Positions 23,088-30,479 of a stretch of 35,017 nucleotides of DNA are shown in pieces. Numbering within the stretch: position 1 is the stretch's first letter; each line of letters begins with the position of its first letter. A model generated the notes under the pieces. The model saw nothing but the letters and a program-made list of their open reading frames with translations. It ran no database searches and was not told the DNA's origin. Source of the DNA: a bacterium (GTDB taxonomy: Bacteria; Patescibacteriota; Minisyncoccia; Sungbacterales; GWA2-42-14); contig JAUSFV010000049.1 of the NCBI GenBank assembly GCA_030649305.1, positions 1-35,017 on the forward strand, written 5' to 3'. A program made the position numbers and the translations under genes.

Positions 23088-23214
23088 CCCGTTAGAAGTC
23101 TGTCTTGATAGAACAAATGGTTAATTTCAGACAGACAAATTACCGTGATAATCCCCGCTATGCCCGAGCAGAAAAATTGTATCACAATTTTTCTGCCGAA
23201 AACTTCTAACGGGG
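23087..23214. repeat. Inverted-repeat element IR-A, copy 2
   Basis: Perfect 13-base arms CCCCGTTAGAAGT at 23087-23099 and ACTTCTAACGGGG at 23202-23214; 128 bases in total. It fills nearly the whole gap between the SDR stop and the histidine kinase start. An internal perfect hairpin (GCAGAAAAATTGT and its complement, three-base loop) lies at about 23168-23196 and could terminate readthrough from the SDR side. The kinase-proximal half matches copies 1 and 4, with weaker promoter boxes. Confidence 0.9.
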
Positions 23215-23225
23215 TTCATGCTCCA

Positions 23226-23990
23226 TTAAGCCGCTAACCACCCCCCGTCCACGTACAGCGTAGCGCCTGTCACATAGCTTGCTTCCTCCGATGCCAAAAA
23301 TACAACTGCGGCGGAAACTTCCTCCGGCCTGCCGATACGTTTCAACGGAACGCCCGCAAGCATTGCTTTCATTGCGTCTTCGGGAATTTGCGCGGCTGAA
23401 ACCATCGGCGTATCAATAGCACCCGGCCCAATCGCGTTTACGGTAATGCCAAGAGGCGCCCACTCAACCGCAAGAGTTTCCGTCATGCCGATAATGCCGC
23501 CCTTAGACGCGGTATAATGCGCCGCGCCGGCAATGCCAACACCAACACCCCCCGACGCGATGGACGCGATATTGATAATCCGCCCCCACTTATTTTTTGC
23601 CATTTCCTTGGCTGCACGCTGAGCGCATAAAAATTGCCCCTTCAAATTAATAGCAATCATCCTGTCCCACTCCTCTTCGGTAAGTTCAAGCGCGGGCTTT
23701 GAAAAATAAATGCCGGCGTTATTTACCAGAATATCAAGCCGCCCGAAATATTTTATTGCCTCGTCAAACGCGGCATCCACCCGCTCTTTTTTAGAAACAT
23801 CCATTTCAAGGCAGAGCGCCGTCCCGTCGCCTCCCTTTATTTCATTGATAAAATCGGGGCAGTCTTTTTCAAGGCCGATATCCGTCACAATCACTTTCGC
23901 GCCTTGGCGCGCCAAGGCAATCGCATGGGCCTTACCCATGCCCTGTTTCGCACCCGTAATGAGCGCTACTTTTCCTTGTAGATTAAACAT
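23226..23990 (-). CDS. Short-chain dehydrogenase/reductase, FabG-like
   Basis: 254 aa classical SDR. NAD(P)-binding TGAKQGMGKAHA near the N-terminus, NNAGIY, the catalytic Ser (IINIASIASGG), YTASK with Tyr and Lys of the active site, and the substrate-loop PGAIDTPM. The end GGWLAA is typical. It reduces a ketone or oxidises an alcohol; many relatives are called 3-oxoacyl-ACP reductase, but substrate cannot be told. It follows two small membrane protein genes on the same strand (27-base gap to DUF5676). Confidence 0.93.
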   Translation of the reverse strand: MFNLQGKVALITGAKQGMGKAHAIALARQGAKVIVTDIGLEKDCPDFINEIKGGDGTALCLEMDVSKKERVDAAFDEAIKYFGRLDILVNNAGIYFSKPALELTEEEWDRMIAINLKGQFLCAQRAAKEMAKNKWGRIINIASIASGGVGVGIAGAAHYTASKGGIIGMTETLAVEWAPLGITVNAIGPGAIDTPMVSAAQIPEDAMKAMLAGVPLKRIGRPEEVSAAVVFLASEEASYVTGATLYVDGGWLAA

Positions 23991-24017
23991 GGTGTTTATA
24001 ATATTATTGTTATAGTT

Positions 24018-24272
24018 TTAGTGCTTTATGGTGTTATAAAGAAACGCAAAAAGCCAAACGGCTACCAGCGCGATACTATTCCAAATCACCAATCCGATAA
24101 TAAATGTCGTGATGGTAAGAATATTTTGCCCCATATCAATGCCCATATGCAATCCGTATCTCATAAATCCGGGTCGAATTCCAGGAAACAGTGCCACGCC
24201 CGCGAAACAAACCACATAGACAACGCTAATCCAAGCTGATGCGACTTTTAATAAATGTTTTGTGTTAATCAT
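24018..24272 (-). CDS. DUF5676-like small membrane protein
   Basis: 84 aa from ATG 24272; two hydrophobic helices. LKVASAWISVVYVVCFAGVALFPG, the YGLHMGIDM region and VWLFAFLYNTIKH match the DUF5676 layout, a family of unknown function often beside heavy-metal genes. The gene follows the DoxX-like gene after 11 bases and precedes the SDR, so all three are likely one operon driven from the half IR-A element. Confidence 0.75.
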   Translation of the reverse strand: MINTKHLLKVASAWISVVYVVCFAGVALFPGIRPGFMRYGLHMGIDMGQNILTITTFIIGLVIWNSIALVAVWLFAFLYNTIKH

Positions 24273-24283
24273 GGTTGTATATA

Positions 24284-24670
24284 TTATTTTGTAAACCATT
24301 CTCTAAAATTGCGCGGCCATCCGAGCATAAGCAATAACGCAAGCGGCGCTCCCCAGTTTGCCCACCGCTCCACAAAATCAAGCCATCCTACGCCGACCAG
24401 CGGACGCAGAAGTGCGGTCCAAAATCCCCAAAGAACCGCCCACAAAAGCGCTATGCGAATCGTCGGTTTCACCAGAACAATCAGCGCGACTAAAATATCC
24501 AAAACGCCTATCGCAAACAAAAATTGCGCGGCGAGCCCAGGGTCGTCCACGCCGAATTTCGCAAACCACGCTATCCAATCCTTTTTTCCCTGAAGTGCCA
24601 GCATGCCGTGGCCGAAGAATTCTCCGGCAACCGCGACGCGCAATACCCACTCAATTAATTTTGTATTCAC
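24284..24670 (-). CDS. DoxX-like four-helix membrane protein
   Basis: 128 aa with four helices: LIEWVLRVAVAGEFFGHGM, FLFAIGVLDILVALIVLV, IALLWAVLWGFWTALLRP and APLALLLMLGWP. The FFGHG of helix one and the overall topology resemble DoxX/DoxD relatives. GTG 24670 is used, exactly at the edge of the half IR-A element, and no Shine-Dalgarno site is seen. It begins the DoxX-DUF5676-SDR operon. Specific function unknown. Confidence 0.78.
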   Translation of the reverse strand: MNTKLIEWVLRVAVAGEFFGHGMLALQGKKDWIAWFAKFGVDDPGLAAQFLFAIGVLDILVALIVLVKPTIRIALLWAVLWGFWTALLRPLVGVGWLDFVERWANWGAPLALLLMLGWPRNFREWFTK

Positions 24671-24717
24671 TTTATAAGAAGTCTGCCCTTATATAACCTG
24701 AGTTAATTTCAGACAAA
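24668..24717. repeat. Half copy of inverted-repeat element IR-A (copy 4)
   Basis: These 50 bases align without gaps to the gene-proximal half of copy 1 (38 of 50 identical by eye). They include GAAGTCTG next to the DoxX start codon and the AATTTCAGACAAA promoter end. The distal arm is absent, so this is a solo promoter half or a decayed element. Confidence 0.75.
24688..24716 (-). promoter_or_regulatory. Promoter inside the half IR-A element
   Basis: TTGTCT (24711-24716), 17 bases, TATAAG (24688-24693) on the minus strand, about 18 bases from GTG 24670. Same boxes and spacing as in copy 1. Confidence 0.65.
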
Positions 24718-24735
24718 CCCGAGTTAAATAAAATT

Positions 24736-25209
24736 CTATGTATTCGGCATCTGAAATGATGCCCGACCTTTATAGTATATCACGAACATACCAAGCGAAA
24801 AAAGCAGCGTTGAGATAAGCACGGAAACAAGGCAGTAAAAGCAGAACGCGTGAAGCACAAAGGCCTGAAGGTACAAAAGACCCAAAGAAGCGAGAAAGCC
24901 AACCGCGGTTCCGTATGCCACAAACGAAAAAAGCCGCGTACTCCTGTTTTCGAAATAAAGAAACGCCAGAATAAAGATAGCGGCATAATACAACACGCCG
25001 AAAAGTGCTGTCGGTATTCCCGCTATCGTCGCATACGGACTCCCGAGCACCTGATCACATCCCTCAACCAGAAAACACTGCGCGCCAATGCCGTTGTAGT
25101 GCAGAATCGAGAGATACGATGCGTCCAAAAAACCGAGCGCGCCGAGAACCAAAAACGCATGCGGAGCGTACTTATTGATTTGCTGCAGCAAGTGCTTCAT
25201 TGATGGCAT
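24736..25209 (-). CDS. Vitamin K epoxide reductase (VKOR)-family quinone-linked oxidase
   Basis: 157 aa, four helices. Bacterial VKOR re-oxidises a DsbA-type partner and passes electrons to quinone. The loop cysteines (GAQCFLVEGCDQVLGS) and the active CxxC (FCFYCLVS) are present, with YATIAGIPTALFGVLYY the conserved Ser/Thr helix. The start is ATG 25209 or 25200, both inside the end of the dsbA gene, so the two are co-translated. The DsbA-VKOR pair forms a complete periplasmic or extracytoplasmic disulfide-making system. Confidence 0.93.
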   Translation of the reverse strand: MPSMKHLLQQINKYAPHAFLVLGALGFLDASYLSILHYNGIGAQCFLVEGCDQVLGSPYATIAGIPTALFGVLYYAAIFILAFLYFENRSTRLFSFVAYGTAVGFLASLGLLYLQAFVLHAFCFYCLVSVLISTLLFSLGMFVIYYKGRASFQMPNT

Positions 25210-25855
25210 TTTTAAATTCGTCATAACTTCTTGGATTTTGTATTTTTCGACCATTCAAATAAAACGTTGGCGTTCCCGAAATACCGGCGCGAACACCGCT
25301 TTCATAATCGCGCTGGACGTTTTCTTTCACCCCCTGCGAATGGAAATCATTGACGAAGCGCGCCGTATCAAGTCCAAGCGCCCCCGCGTAGGAAACAAAT
25401 GTTCCTTCCGCGTCGCGGTCATCCGACCATTCCTTCTGACGCTCAAACAAAACACTGTGCATCTCCCAGAATTTTCCCTGTTTGCCCGCGGCCTCTGCCG
25501 CGCGCGCCGCGTTCTCGGCATTCGCGTGGATTTGCCGCAACGGAAAATGGCGATACACAAAAAGCATTGAATCTCCTAATTCTTCATGAAGCGCTTGCAA
25601 AAGCGGCTCGTAACTGGCGCACGCGGGACATTGAAAATCGCTATATTCCACCAAAACAGCTTTCGCGTTTTCTCCCCCCAACTTCCAGTCGTCGGCAGAA
25701 GCCGCACTCAATAGAAGAGAAGCTGTTTCTTCCGAACCGCCTTTTTCCACGAGGCCAAACGAAAGCCACGCCAAAAGAAGTAGGATGAACAACCCGCCCC
25801 CGATAAAAAGAAGGCGACGACGCATTTGTTTTATAGATGTATATGTTTGCGACAT
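25172..25855 (-). CDS. Membrane-anchored DsbA-family disulfide oxidoreductase
   Basis: 227 aa. One N-terminal signal-anchor helix (LLFIGGGLFILLLLAWLSFGLV) then a thioredoxin fold with the active site FQCPACASY and the cis-Pro loop GISGTPTFYLNGR. The inserted helical part fits DsbA-type (thioredoxin_4) proteins. It donates disulfides to exported proteins and is recharged by the overlapping VKOR. ATG 25855 is close to a TATAGT box, so the leader is short or absent. Confidence 0.93.
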   Translation of the reverse strand: MSQTYTSIKQMRRRLLFIGGGLFILLLLAWLSFGLVEKGGSEETASLLLSAASADDWKLGGENAKAVLVEYSDFQCPACASYEPLLQALHEELGDSMLFVYRHFPLRQIHANAENAARAAEAAGKQGKFWEMHSVLFERQKEWSDDRDAEGTFVSYAGALGLDTARFVNDFHSQGVKENVQRDYESGVRAGISGTPTFYLNGRKIQNPRSYDEFKNAINEALAAANQ

Positions 25856-25898
25856 AGTACTATATGGTTATGCTTTTAAAAAATAATACTTCGACATC

Positions 25899-27275
25899 CT
25901 ATTTCATTCTGCCAACCGGCGCGAAACGCGCCTGGAAAAACCTGAGCGATTTTGGTTCATAGACCATCTTCAAGCCCTTAATATATTTTCGGCGCCGAAA
26001 CACTTTTTCAATACCATCTACCACGATATCAAGATGCTCCCGATGATACGCTCTTCTTGGAATCGCGAGCCGTACCAACTCAAGCCCGTCATACGGCTCT
26101 TTCCCGTGCTGACCCGACACGATGCCGCGCTCCATAGTGCGAACCCCTGATTCAAGATAAATTTCCGCCGTAAGACGCTCGGCCGGAAATTGCTCTTGCG
26201 GGATATGCGACAAAAACCGTTTTGCATCAAGAAACACCGCATGCCCTCCGACGGGAAGCACAATCGGAATTCCGCGTTTCCGCAATTCCTTGCCGAGATA
26301 CGCAACTTGTGACACGTAATATGCGACCTCTTCATCGCGGGAAAACTCCTTAAGGCCAATCGCGAGCGCCTCCATATCGCGCCCCGCCATACCGCCATAG
26401 GTATGCAAACCTTCAAACACAACCACTTCTTCTTTCGCCCTTCTAAAAAAATCCCTGTCGTTCATCGCGAGAAAGCCGCCGATATTCACAACACCGTCTT
26501 TTTTTGCGGACATGGTACAGCCGTCGGAAAACAAAGTTATTTCACGCGCAATCTCACGCACCGTCTTTTTACTATACCCTTTTTCGCGCTGCTGAATAAA
26601 GTACGCGTTCTCAAAAATTCGGGTGATATCAAGATATAATGGAATACGATATTGTTTTGAAATACGGCGGACTTTTTTTAAATTATCCAATGAAAACGGC
26701 TGCCCCCCTGCCATATTCACCGCGGCCTCCATGCTGATATACGCGATATTCTTTACGCCATGCCGCTTAATTACACGGAGTAATTTCTTTATATCTACAT
26801 TACCCTTAAACGGGAAGGTGTTTTTCGGGTCATGTGCTTCCGAAACGGCAACATCAACCCAAACACCCCTTGCCAATTCCTGATGAAAACGGCGCGTCGT
26901 AAAATAAAGATTATTCGGAATAATCTGCCCCGGCTGAATGCAGATACGGGACATCAGGTGTTCCGCTCCTCTGCCCTGATGCGTAGGAACGACATAACGG
27001 TATCCAAATAATTCACGCACCGTTTTTTCCATATGATAAAAACTTCGCGAACCCGCGTATGCCTCATCGCCAAGTTCCAAGCCGGCTTTTTGCGCGTCGG
27101 ATTGCGCTGACGTACCCGAATCAGTAAGAAAATCAATATATACCTCATCGGACTTCAGAAGAAACGTATTATAGCCCGCGCGCGCAATCGCGCGCGCTCG
27201 TTTTGCGCGCGTCAATGCGGCACCGGGCGTATATTCAATGACTTTTATCTTAAAAGGCGGTTTCAACATATACAT
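25899..27275 (-). CDS. tpl: Tyrosine phenol-lyase (beta-tyrosinase)
   Basis: 458 aa, family length about 456. A PLP enzyme splitting L-tyrosine into phenol, pyruvate and ammonia. Landmarks: NTFLLKSDEVYIDFLTDSG, GDEAYAGS (phenol-side Tyr), VPTHQGRGAEH, FTTRRFHQE, CTMSAKKDGVVNIGGF with the PLP Lys, GGMAGRDMEA and GGHAVFLDA. YLESGVRTMERGIVS keeps the Arg of MERG that separates tyrosine phenol-lyase from tryptophanase (EIGS there), and the C-terminal LRFFQARF keeps the two Phe. The substrate call is therefore good. The start (ATG 27275 or 27269) has no clear ribosome site. It sits seven bases after the P1B ATPase gene. An amino-acid catabolic enzyme here is out of keeping with its metal/thiol neighbours. 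Confidence 0.93.
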   Translation of the reverse strand: MYMLKPPFKIKVIEYTPGAALTRAKRARAIARAGYNTFLLKSDEVYIDFLTDSGTSAQSDAQKAGLELGDEAYAGSRSFYHMEKTVRELFGYRYVVPTHQGRGAEHLMSRICIQPGQIIPNNLYFTTRRFHQELARGVWVDVAVSEAHDPKNTFPFKGNVDIKKLLRVIKRHGVKNIAYISMEAAVNMAGGQPFSLDNLKKVRRISKQYRIPLYLDITRIFENAYFIQQREKGYSKKTVREIAREITLFSDGCTMSAKKDGVVNIGGFLAMNDRDFFRRAKEEVVVFEGLHTYGGMAGRDMEALAIGLKEFSRDEEVAYYVSQVAYLGKELRKRGIPIVLPVGGHAVFLDAKRFLSHIPQEQFPAERLTAEIYLESGVRTMERGIVSGQHGKEPYDGLELVRLAIPRRAYHREHLDIVVDGIEKVFRRRKYIKGLKMVYEPKSLRFFQARFAPVGRMK

Positions 27276-27282
27276 ATAAGAA

Positions 27283-29469
27283 TTAAATTTTTAATTTGGG
27301 TTCGACCCGTTTTAATAGTACCGCGTTTGTCGCGACAATAATTGAAGACGCCGACATAAGCAATGCCGAAATTTCCGGGCGCAACGACCAACCAAATGAA
27401 TTATAGAAAACACCCGCCGCAACCGGAATAGAAAGCACGTTATAAATCGCCGCCCAAAAGAGATTTTGTTTCATTTTGACCACCGTAGCTTTGCTGAGGC
27501 GAATCGCCGCGACAATATCATACGGGTCAGATTTCATAAGAACGATATTACCCGTTTCAATCGCAACATCCGTTCCCGCGCCTATCGCAATACCAATATC
27601 CGCTTGCGCGAGTGCTGGCGCGTCATTGATGCCATCGCCCACCATCGCGACGAATTTTCCTTCTTCCTGAAGTTTTTTTACATAGAGAGATTTTTCTTCA
27701 GGAAGCACTTCAGCAAAAATCCGAGTAATGCCCAATTCTCTGCCGATAGCTTCGGCAACTTTTTTATGGTCACCCGTAATCATCGCAACTTCCATACCGA
27801 GCTGTTGCAATGCCGCAACGGTTTTTTTCGCGTTTTTTCGCGACGTGTCCGCAGCCGCGACAACCCCCGCGAGTTTTCCGGAAACCGCGAGCAAACTAAG
27901 TGTTTTCCCCTCGCCAGCCAAACGGTCAAAAATATCCCGACCCAAGGAGGTATCAATGCCATTGTTTTGCAATAATTTTTCTTTTCCCGCATACACAACC
28001 TCTCCTTTTATAACGGCCTTTAAGCCGTACCCCGCGATGGATTCAAATTTTTCAATCGGCTCAAGCGGTAACGCATTCCGCCGCCCGGTTTCCTCAATGA
28101 TTGCTTTCGCAAGCGGATGATTTGAGCCCGCCTCAACGCTCGCTTCAAAACGCAGCACGTCGTGCTCGCTCAAATCTCCAAACGCGACCACATCAGTTAC
28201 GCGTGGCTTCCCCTCGGTAAGCGTGCCGGTTTTATCAAGGACAATCGCATTAATGCGCGATGTATTTTCAAGCGTTGCCGCATCTTTAATAAGAATATTA
28301 TATTTGGCGCCAATACCCGTGCCGACCGCAACCGCCGTTGGCGTAGCAAGACCCAAGGCATCGGGGCAAGCAATAACAACGGTTGAAACCGCAAAAGTGA
28401 GTGCGACAAGCAACCCCGCGCCCGCGAAGAAGTACCATCCGAAAAACGCGGCAAGCCCCGAGCCAATCGCAACAATCACCAGCCACCCGGCGGCCTTATC
28501 GGCAATACGCTGGCCCGGCGCTTTGGAGTTTTGCGCGGTCTCCACAAGCTTGATGATATGCGCGAGGACAGTTTCTGCTCCAACCTGCATCGCTTTGAAT
28601 TTTACCGTGCCCGTCTGATTCACCGAACCGCCAACCACTTTGGCACCGATGGATTTCGTAACCGGCATGGATTCTCCGGTAACGAGCGACTCGTCAATCG
28701 CGGTCTCGCCTTCCGTCACCTCGCCGTCAACCGGCACCTTATCACCCGGACGCAACACCACAATATCGCCGTGTATAATTTCAGACGTAAGAACTTCAAT
28801 CTCCGTGCCGTTGCGGATAACCCGGGCTTTCGGCGGAACCAGATCAAAAAGCGCGCGAAGCGCATCAGACGTGCCGCGGCGCGATTTCATCTCCATCCAA
28901 TGGCCGAAGAGCACAAACGTGACCAACAGCGCCGCGGCCTCATAAAATGTTTCTGTTCCCGGCCGCAAAATCGTCAAGAGAACACTAAAAAGATACGCCG
29001 CAAGCACGCCTGTCGCAATAAGCACGGACATATTTAAAACCCGCGCTTTCAAAGAATAGTAGGTTCCCGTGATAAAAATAGACCCCGTCCAAAAAACAAT
29101 GGGGGTCGTCAAAATAAAAAGAAGCCAATGCGCGGGGATAGGCGTCGGCAGATCAAGACCGAAATAATTTAATCCGAGCGGAGAATACAGGACAATCGGA
29201 ATAGAAAGAAAGAATGAAACAAAAAACCGGCGGCGCATGTCTTGCTCCATTTGCTTGGCAATCAACGGATTTGTCATCGCGGCTTCATGGTCCTGATGGC
29301 CCGCGTGGCTCATTTCTGATACATCATACCCGTTGCCTTTTTTCTCTGCCTTTTTCGGAATGAGCGCCATCCCGCACCCTGGGCAATTTCCTGGCTCTTG
29401 TTTAATTACCCCCGGATGCATCGGGCATGTATAGATTTTTTCTTGTACGTTATGATTATGCTGATTCAT
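27283..29469 (-). CDS. P1B-type heavy-metal (copper-like) transporting ATPase with CPD motif
   Basis: 728 aa. The N-terminus has a His-rich head and a heavy-metal-binding domain (YTCPMHPGV, GNCPGCGMALIPK). Eight helices are expected. The actuator has TGES, the phosphorylation site is DKTGTLTEGKP, GDGINDAPAL is the hinge, and SNHPLA holds the nucleotide-domain HP. The metal-site helix reads VVIACPDALGLATP: CPD rather than CPC (CopA) or CPH (CopB). The later helices keep YN (WAAIYNVLSIP) and MSASS as in Cu+ ATPases. Most likely exports copper or a similar soft metal; the Asp makes the ion uncertain. ATG 29469 lies six bases after the preceding gene. Confidence 0.93.
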   Translation of the reverse strand: MNQHNHNVQEKIYTCPMHPGVIKQEPGNCPGCGMALIPKKAEKKGNGYDVSEMSHAGHQDHEAAMTNPLIAKQMEQDMRRRFFVSFFLSIPIVLYSPLGLNYFGLDLPTPIPAHWLLFILTTPIVFWTGSIFITGTYYSLKARVLNMSVLIATGVLAAYLFSVLLTILRPGTETFYEAAALLVTFVLFGHWMEMKSRRGTSDALRALFDLVPPKARVIRNGTEIEVLTSEIIHGDIVVLRPGDKVPVDGEVTEGETAIDESLVTGESMPVTKSIGAKVVGGSVNQTGTVKFKAMQVGAETVLAHIIKLVETAQNSKAPGQRIADKAAGWLVIVAIGSGLAAFFGWYFFAGAGLLVALTFAVSTVVIACPDALGLATPTAVAVGTGIGAKYNILIKDAATLENTSRINAIVLDKTGTLTEGKPRVTDVVAFGDLSEHDVLRFEASVEAGSNHPLAKAIIEETGRRNALPLEPIEKFESIAGYGLKAVIKGEVVYAGKEKLLQNNGIDTSLGRDIFDRLAGEGKTLSLLAVSGKLAGVVAAADTSRKNAKKTVAALQQLGMEVAMITGDHKKVAEAIGRELGITRIFAEVLPEEKSLYVKKLQEEGKFVAMVGDGINDAPALAQADIGIAIGAGTDVAIETGNIVLMKSDPYDIVAAIRLSKATVVKMKQNLFWAAIYNVLSIPVAAGVFYNSFGWSLRPEISALLMSASSIIVATNAVLLKRVEPKLKI

Positions 29470-29474
29470 ATGAT

Positions 29475-29924
29475 TTATTTTATATTCCACGTAAATAAGC
29501 GCTCCGGAATGCCGCCAACGTCTTGAATCGTAATCTCAAAAGTCTGCGGCTGCGGCGAAATAACGCCAAAACTTAGCACGCCTTCCCGATGATGGCCCCC
29601 GAGCGGACTGCCATCCCACCGAATAGGCATATATTTTTTTCCGGTTTCATCCTTAAGTACTGTTACTCGAACCAAATCAGCGTCCAACGCTCCGGAATGA
29701 GTATCAAGCACGATCTCAAGTGATATCTCCAAAGATGAGAAGCGCGGCGTGACTTTTACCGTCACGCCTCCCTCGTTATTGATTTGCGACTCAGGGGAGT
29801 TAGACAAGGCCAGCTCCCCGTTCGTGTCCTGAAGAGAATCATTTTCTTGAAAACGGGAATTCAAAACAAGACCTGCCGCCACGACAATCGCAATACCCAC
29901 GATAATAAATGGAATATATTTCAC
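29475..29924 (-). CDS. Membrane-anchored beta-sandwich protein beside the metal ATPase
   Basis: 149 aa. One N-terminal anchor helix (YIPFIIVGIAIVVAAGLVL), then a beta-rich domain outside the membrane: SSLEISLEIVLDTHSG, RVTVLKDETGKKY, and IRWDGSPLGGHHREGVLSFG with a HH pair that could hold metal. No named family is recognised. GTG 29924 is taken as start because it aligns with the other starts at IR-A edges; an in-frame ATG 29960 lies inside the repeat and would add 12 residues encoded by it. It runs straight into the ATPase gene (5-base gap), so it may be an accessory metal-binding subunit. Confidence 0.75.
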   Translation of the reverse strand: MKYIPFIIVGIAIVVAAGLVLNSRFQENDSLQDTNGELALSNSPESQINNEGGVTVKVTPRFSSLEISLEIVLDTHSGALDADLVRVTVLKDETGKKYMPIRWDGSPLGGHHREGVLSFGVISPQPQTFEITIQDVGGIPERLFTWNIK

Positions 29925-30047
29925 CCCGTTAGAAGTTTGCGATGGAATAAGTGATGACATTATATTTATATGAGCATCCCGCAGAAACTCGCAAAAGAGT
30001 ACTGCGAAACTCTTTTGCTCCTACTATTAGGCAAACTTCTAACGGGG
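29924..30047. repeat. Inverted-repeat element IR-A, copy 3
   Basis: Arms of 17 bases here: CCCCGTTAGAAGTTTGC (29924-29940) and its complement ending at 30047. Length 124. It fits exactly between the TGA of the 141-aa gene (one base apart) and the GTG of the 149-aa gene. An internal hairpin (GCAAAAGAGT and ACTCTTTTGC, eight-base loop) lies at about 29990-30017. A TATAAT box at about 29960-29965 could serve as the -10 of an internal promoter. Confidence 0.9.
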
Positions 30048-30048
30048 T

Positions 30049-30474
30049 TCATTGTTTTAAAAATTTGATGATACGGCTTATGATGTAACCGATACCAATA
30101 GCATTCGCCAGAAGACCGAACCAAAATAATTCAATCTGATACTGGCCGATAAGCGCGACCGCGCCCGATACGCCGATAAGCGGAATGAGATTTGCAAGAT
30201 AATGTGCGCAACAGGAAACCATAGCAATGGTGGAAGTCGTTCCGGAAACGGCAATAATACCGCCCGATGCGCGCTCGCGAATGGCACCCCGCAAATATGA
30301 ATAAAGCCCGATCTGAATACCGAATCCCGCCGACAAACTTACAATAAAATACCAAAATTGCGAAAATTGATTGAGGGCAAACGGCCATCCCGAAATAAAA
30401 CTCACCACAGCAAAATAAAGCGCAAGCAGCGCAGCCATTCCCAAAAATCCCCGTAGTGTTGATTTGGTAATCAT
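30049..30474 (-). CDS. Polytopic membrane protein with SCCAH motif
   Basis: 141 aa, about four helices. A central stretch TSTIAMVSCCAHYLANLIPL has a Cys-Cys-x-His cluster inside or next to a helix, as in small membrane proteins found with mercury/copper genes (MerT-like in general style), though no family is certain. The rest is SAGFGIQIGLYSYLRGA and a last helix GLLANAIGIGYII. ATG 30474 is six bases after the preceding gene. A metal or thiol transport role is inferred from the motif and from the ATPase downstream. Confidence 0.75.
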   Translation of the reverse strand: MITKSTLRGFLGMAALLALYFAVVSFISGWPFALNQFSQFWYFIVSLSAGFGIQIGLYSYLRGAIRERASGGIIAVSGTTSTIAMVSCCAHYLANLIPLIGVSGAVALIGQYQIELFWFGLLANAIGIGYIISRIIKFLKQ

Positions 30475-30479
30475 ATTAT

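Noticed and set aside
24284-24670. The DoxX gene pair (20560 and 24284) as a recent duplication
   Set aside because: They share topology but little sequence, so they are at best distant relatives.
28531-29037. Plus-strand frame of 168 codons
   Set aside because: Antisense to the P1B ATPase, which has all family motifs.
3927-30047. IR-A copies as a CRISPR array or a transposase-bearing insertion sequence
   Set aside because: Copies are thousands of bases apart, have no regular spacers and no encoded protein.
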